Shown: in pieces, positions 6,407-9,281 of the stretch
Numbering within the stretch: position 1 is the first letter of the stretch
Layout of the letters: the number at the start of each line of letters is the position of its first letter
The notes under the pieces: model-generated
Told to the model about the DNA's origin: nothing
What the model saw: the letters and a program-made list of their open reading frames with translations, nothing else
Databases searched by the model: none
Translations under genes and position numbers: made by a program
Assembly: GCA_014379305.1 (NCBI GenBank)
Contig: JACMMB010000325.1
Coordinates: forward strand, 1-9,281
Length of the DNA: 9,281 nt
Source of the DNA: Akkermansiaceae bacterium
GTDB lineage: Bacteria; Verrucomicrobiota; Verrucomicrobiia; Verrucomicrobiales; Akkermansiaceae
Direction of reading: 5' to 3'

Positions 6407-7348
6407 TCAGAAACATTCCGGTAAGGCCGCAATGACGCGGTTCACTTCGAGCTCATTCTGGCAACGGTTGTCCATGAGGCACTTTTCGGATAGACAGGGG
6501 GCGCACTCCACATGCCTTTTCACAATCACGTGGCGTTTGCCAAGGGGGCGTTTCCAAACCGCGTCGTTAGGTCCGAAAAGGGTCACGCAGGTTGATCCCG
6601 CGTGGGCGGCAAGATGAGGAAGGGAGCCGTCAGCCGAAATGACCAATTGATGTGCCGCCAACAGAGGCAGAGCAGTGGCAAGCGGGGCCACGTGCAAAAA
6701 CTCCGCGGTGGTTCCCAGGCGCCCGGCCAGAATCTTTCCAAGGCCGCGGCCCCCGGCCGATCCCGCGACGGTGATGTTTTTGCCCATCTCCAGCAAGGAT
6801 TCCGCCAGTTCATGCCAACGATCCAAAGGCCATTCATGGCTCGGTCCAAAGTCCGATCCGGGACAGAGCAAAACGCTTTTTGGTCGTGCTGGAATGCCCA
6901 TCGAGGCAGCTACAAAAAACTCCGGCCTGTCCACTTGCACGCCCATTAATTCGCAGGTTTTTAGGTAAAGGCGCACCGCGTGCTCGGTTGGGCCTTCCTT
7001 GACCGCCATCGGGTGGGTCAACAGTTTTTTCATGGCCGGATCGCTGGTTCCCAGACGTCGCTTGATACCTGCTTTTGCAAAGGCCTTCGCGGCAAAGCCC
7101 GGTGCCCATGCGAGCGATGCATCCCAATCCCCCTGAATCTGTCCAATCAGTGAGGCAAGTTTCGTTTTTTCCGAAAAGCAAAACTGTGGCAGGTTGCAGA
7201 CAGTCTTCCAAAACGCCGACTGCTCTTCACGACACACCAGCCCGCCTAACATCCCAGTCCGGATAAGGGCTCGCAGGGCAGACACCGAAAAACACGCTTC
7301 ATCCCACCGCTCGGGCATCGCCACGAGCATTCCCTTCCTCTGACTCAT
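6407..7348 (-). CDS. Glycosyltransferase family 9 (heptosyltransferase-like)
   Basis: The product is 313 residues from ATG 7348; a GTG at 7351 directly before it is an alternative start. GT9 enzymes such as WaaC and WaaF transfer ADP-activated heptose to the lipopolysaccharide core at the inner face of the cytoplasmic membrane. Supporting motifs: VLLCPGSDFGPSHEWPLDRW (about 159-178), matching the WaaF donor-site region; a later ISADGSLPHLAAHAG (about 237-251) and VTLFGPNDAVWKRPLG (255-270) in the second Rossmann domain; and a C-terminal cysteine cluster (ECAPCLSEKC, then NRCQ), which is common in WaaF-type proteins. The N-terminal motif, usually NWxGDxxxxxPALRAL, reads ERWDEACFSVSALRAL here, so the usual catalytic Asp position is Glu. 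The acceptor and sugar cannot be told from sequence. The gene begins 7 bp after the ThuA-domain gene stop and is probably co-transcribed with it. Confidence 0.85.
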   Translation of the reverse strand: MSQRKGMLVAMPERWDEACFSVSALRALIRTGMLGGLVCREEQSAFWKTVCNLPQFCFSEKTKLASLIGQIQGDWDASLAWAPGFAAKAFAKAGIKRRLGTSDPAMKKLLTHPMAVKEGPTEHAVRLYLKTCELMGVQVDRPEFFVAASMGIPARPKSVLLCPGSDFGPSHEWPLDRWHELAESLLEMGKNITVAGSAGGRGLGKILAGRLGTTAEFLHVAPLATALPLLAAHQLVISADGSLPHLAAHAGSTCVTLFGPNDAVWKRPLGKRHVIVKRHVECAPCLSEKCLMDNRCQNELEVNRVIAALPECF

Positions 7349-7355
7349 CACGCTA

Positions 7356-8258
7356 TTATTTAGGATCGAGATTCGTGGTCATGTCCTCCGGACCGAGTGT
7401 TGATTTCACACCCCCTTCGGGCACATCCATTTTGCAGATCCACAGCATCGCATTGAGGGCGATTTTCCGAAAATTTTCATCCGCCCAATTCTTGTGGTAA
7501 TGACCGCCGGTGAAGCCCACCCCGCGTCCTCCGTCAGCTCTTTCCTTGCACCACATCATGGTTTCCGCCTTGCCTTTTTCAGCCTGTACGTGCGGATACG
7601 GACCCTTTGGGTAAACATAAGGACCGTCGCGGGTTACATCACTCGGGGTCGCGACAAGCAGCGATTTCACCCCCTTCATTCCTTCGGGGAAGCGGATCGA
7701 AAAATACCATTCGTCCGCGATTTTAAACGGTTCGATGCCCTTGGATATCGGGTGCACAGGAAAATTTTCATAACTCGCTTCCCATATCGGATTGCAGGAA
7801 AAACCGGTTTCATAGGCACCGCCGATCCATTCACGAAACTCATCCCCGCTTGAGCCTTCATCGGCACACTGCACCGCGTAGTGCATCATCATCAGCCCGC
7901 CGCCACGGCTGACTAGCTTCTGTATCAGTGCTTTGCGTTCCGGCTTTTCCAATGCAGGGTGACCGTTTCCGCCGTCTGCATAGATCACCACCCCATCCGC
8001 AGTCTCCAGCACGGAATCATCGCTGACCCAATGATTGGAATGGACCTCGACTTCCAAGCCTTTCACCCCGGAAAGGCACTTCTTTAAAAGCTGACAGCCA
8101 GCATTGAACTCATGCATGCCCGCGGGATGACTTGGTTTCCCGGCAATCAGTATGAGCTTCTTCTTCGCCGCCGCCTCACCCATCGCGAGCATCGGCAAAA
8201 CGGCGGTGATCACTCCCAGGCCTGCTAGAAACTTTCCCCGTGTCATCAATGGATTCAT
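7356..8258 (-). CDS. Secreted ThuA-domain protein
   Basis: The product has 300 residues. ThuA-like domains adopt a class I glutamine-amidotransferase-like fold and are named after the Sinorhizobium trehalose-utilisation protein; most members, including this one, have no proven reaction. Residues 1-31 form an export signal (TRGKFLAGLGVITAVLPMLA, then AAA before KKK). TRGKFLAG faintly resembles a Tat motif but lacks the twin arginines. Family features are KLILIAGKPSHPAGMHEF (34-51), VVIYADGGNGHP (90-101), the GGGLMMMHYAV strand-turn (119-129), IADEWYFSIRFPEG (180-193), and a C-terminal GVGFTGGHYHKNW (246-258) followed by a helix ending MLWIC. A second in-frame ATG at residue 5 is an alternative start; no strong Shine-Dalgarno precedes either. 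Such secreted ThuA proteins are numerous in Planctomycetota and Verrucomicrobiota, often near carbohydrate-degradation genes. Here the partner downstream is a GT9 gene. Confidence 0.88.
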   Translation of the reverse strand: MNPLMTRGKFLAGLGVITAVLPMLAMGEAAAKKKLILIAGKPSHPAGMHEFNAGCQLLKKCLSGVKGLEVEVHSNHWVSDDSVLETADGVVIYADGGNGHPALEKPERKALIQKLVSRGGGLMMMHYAVQCADEGSSGDEFREWIGGAYETGFSCNPIWEASYENFPVHPISKGIEPFKIADEWYFSIRFPEGMKGVKSLLVATPSDVTRDGPYVYPKGPYPHVQAEKGKAETMMWCKERADGGRGVGFTGGHYHKNWADENFRKIALNAMLWICKMDVPEGGVKSTLGPEDMTTNLDPK

Positions 8259-8367
8259 TCAAACAATCCACCACTTCCTCCATGCGGGTTCAACCTCCAT
8301 TTTTCCGTAATCGGCCAGCGGATCATTCCTGATTGACCTCATCTTGTCCCTCAACTACCCAACGCCC

Positions 8368-9281
8368 ATGCCAATTTCCGGATCACCCATATTAATCGGC
8401 GGCTCAATCGCCATCGACCATATCAAAACCCCGACTGCCGAAGGTAAAAATCTTTTGGGAGGCTCCGCATCCTTCACGGGTATTGCGGCTTCCTATTTCA
8501 CCTCCCCTGTCCACCTCGTGGGCATCATCGGCAAGGATTTCCCTCAAGAGCATCTCGACCTCTTCACCTCGAAAAACATTTCCATCACAGGCCTGGAGTT
8601 ATCGGAGGGCGATACCTTTTCTTGGAGCGGATCATACCACGAAAATATGAACGACCGCGATACCCTTGCGGTCGCCGTCAATGTTCTGGAAGATTGGACG
8701 CCGAAAATTCCCGTGGAAATGGCTTCCGCCCCCGTCGTTGTCCTCGCCAACATGCATCCAATCAACCAAATGCAGATGATCGACCAACTCACGGCGGTCA
8801 AACCTTTCATCGCTGCGGATACCATGGACTTGTGGATTACGATCGCCAACGACGACCTCCACGCCGTTCTCAAGCGCATCGATCTTCTGGTGATCAATGA
8901 ATCGGAAGCCCGTGATTTCTGCCAGACCTCCAATCTCATTATCGCCGGGCAGCGCCTTCTCCAAAAAGGCCCCGGAAACATTGTCATTAAACTCGGTGAA
9001 TTCGGCGCAATTCTCTTTTCCAAACATGCAGCTGGTACTCCGGAAACCGAGTTCACACTCCCCGGCACCAATTACGATCTGTTCCGCTGCGCCGCATTCC
9101 CGCTGGCCGAGGTCGCCGACCCCACCGGTGCTGGCGACTCGTTTCTCGGAGCACTTGCCGGTTATCTCTCATCCACCGGCAAAACCGAATTCACCTTCGA
9201 TGACATTCGCCAAGCCATTGTTTACGGCTCCGTCGTCGCTTCCTTCACCTGTGAAGCCTTTTCCACCAACCGCCTCGCCCA
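8368..9281 (+). CDS. PfkB-family (ribokinase/adenosine kinase-like) kinase, C-terminus cut by the window edge
   Basis: The reading frame has 304 complete codons from ATG 8368 and no stop before the edge; typical members have 300-330 residues, so little is missing. PfkB kinases transfer the ATP gamma-phosphate to a sugar or nucleoside hydroxyl in the cytoplasm. Visible motifs are the N-terminal ILIGGSIAIDHIKTP, the glycine pair in LLGGSASFTGIAASYF (substrate lid region), LLVINESEARDFC (the NxxE metal/ATP region), IVIKLGEFGAILF, and the PfkB signature DPTGAGDSFLGALAGYL with its catalytic Asp in GAGD. A central SGSYHENMNDRDTLAVAVN belongs to a subgroup of nucleoside/sugar kinases with no settled substrate. 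No Shine-Dalgarno is visible before the ATG. A TTG at 8344 is in frame, but the extra residues do not look conserved. The gene is divergent from the ThuA gene across 109 bp. Confidence 0.9.
   Translation, partial: MPISGSPILIGGSIAIDHIKTPTAEGKNLLGGSASFTGIAASYFTSPVHLVGIIGKDFPQEHLDLFTSKNISITGLELSEGDTFSWSGSYHENMNDRDTLAVAVNVLEDWTPKIPVEMASAPVVVLANMHPINQMQMIDQLTAVKPFIAADTMDLWITIANDDLHAVLKRIDLLVINESEARDFCQTSNLIIAGQRLLQKGPGNIVIKLGEFGAILFSKHAAGTPETEFTLPGTNYDLFRCAAFPLAEVADPTGAGDSFLGALAGYLSSTGKTEFTFDDIRQAIVYGSVVASFTCEAFSTNRLA

Noticed and set aside
8333..8361. TTGACC and TACCCA at 17-bp spacing as a promoter giving a leaderless pfkB-like transcript
   Set aside because: The -35 match is fair, but the -10 sequence is far from consensus, so I do not list it as a feature.

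Overview
The window looks like a stretch of chromosome from a Verrucomicrobiota bacterium. This is an inference from gene content: a secreted beta-propeller protein, a DUF4175-like membrane/coiled-coil protein coupled to a secreted prenyltransferase-fold protein, a secreted ThuA-domain protein, and few recognisable Shine-Dalgarno sites. No single marker proves it. Base composition and codon style look uniform, and I see no insertion sequences, tRNA or rRNA genes, CRISPR arrays or phage genes.

Layout. On the minus strand at the left are ruvB (Holliday-junction helicase motor), a Fur-family metalloregulator 5 bp after it, and then, after a 63-bp gap, the first 103 codons of a secreted NHL-type beta-propeller protein that runs off the left edge. 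Divergent from ruvB, across a short promoter region with a 7-bp inverted repeat, is a two-gene plus-strand unit. It holds a 1128-residue protein with three N-terminal membrane segments, beta-rich domains and about 480 residues of Ala/Gln/Glu-rich coiled coil, followed with a 4-base ATGA overlap by a 353-residue exported alpha/alpha-toroid protein of the squalene-cyclase/prenyltransferase fold. Converging on that unit is a minus-strand pair: a secreted ThuA-domain protein and, directly after it, a GT9 (ADP-heptose:LPS heptosyltransferase-like) glycosyltransferase. At the right edge, divergent from the ThuA gene, is a PfkB-family kinase that lacks only its C-terminal end.

How the genes work together. 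The clearest functional unit is the coupled pair at 1944-6388. Both products are predicted to act at or outside the cytoplasmic membrane. In Planctomycetota and Verrucomicrobiota, homologues of both are often found next to MoxR ATPase, DUF58 and von Willebrand factor A (BatA-like) genes. None of those is in this window, because the upstream neighbour is the divergent ruvB. ruvB-fur looks like one transcript, so junction resolution and metal-responsive regulation may be expressed together. The ThuA and GT9 genes are close enough to be co-transcribed, but their functional link is unknown. Nothing here is clearly an undescribed defence or mobile system. The most worthwhile leads are the coiled-coil/toroid pair, the altered catalytic motifs in the toroid and GT9 proteins, and the palindrome in the ruvB divergent promoter.
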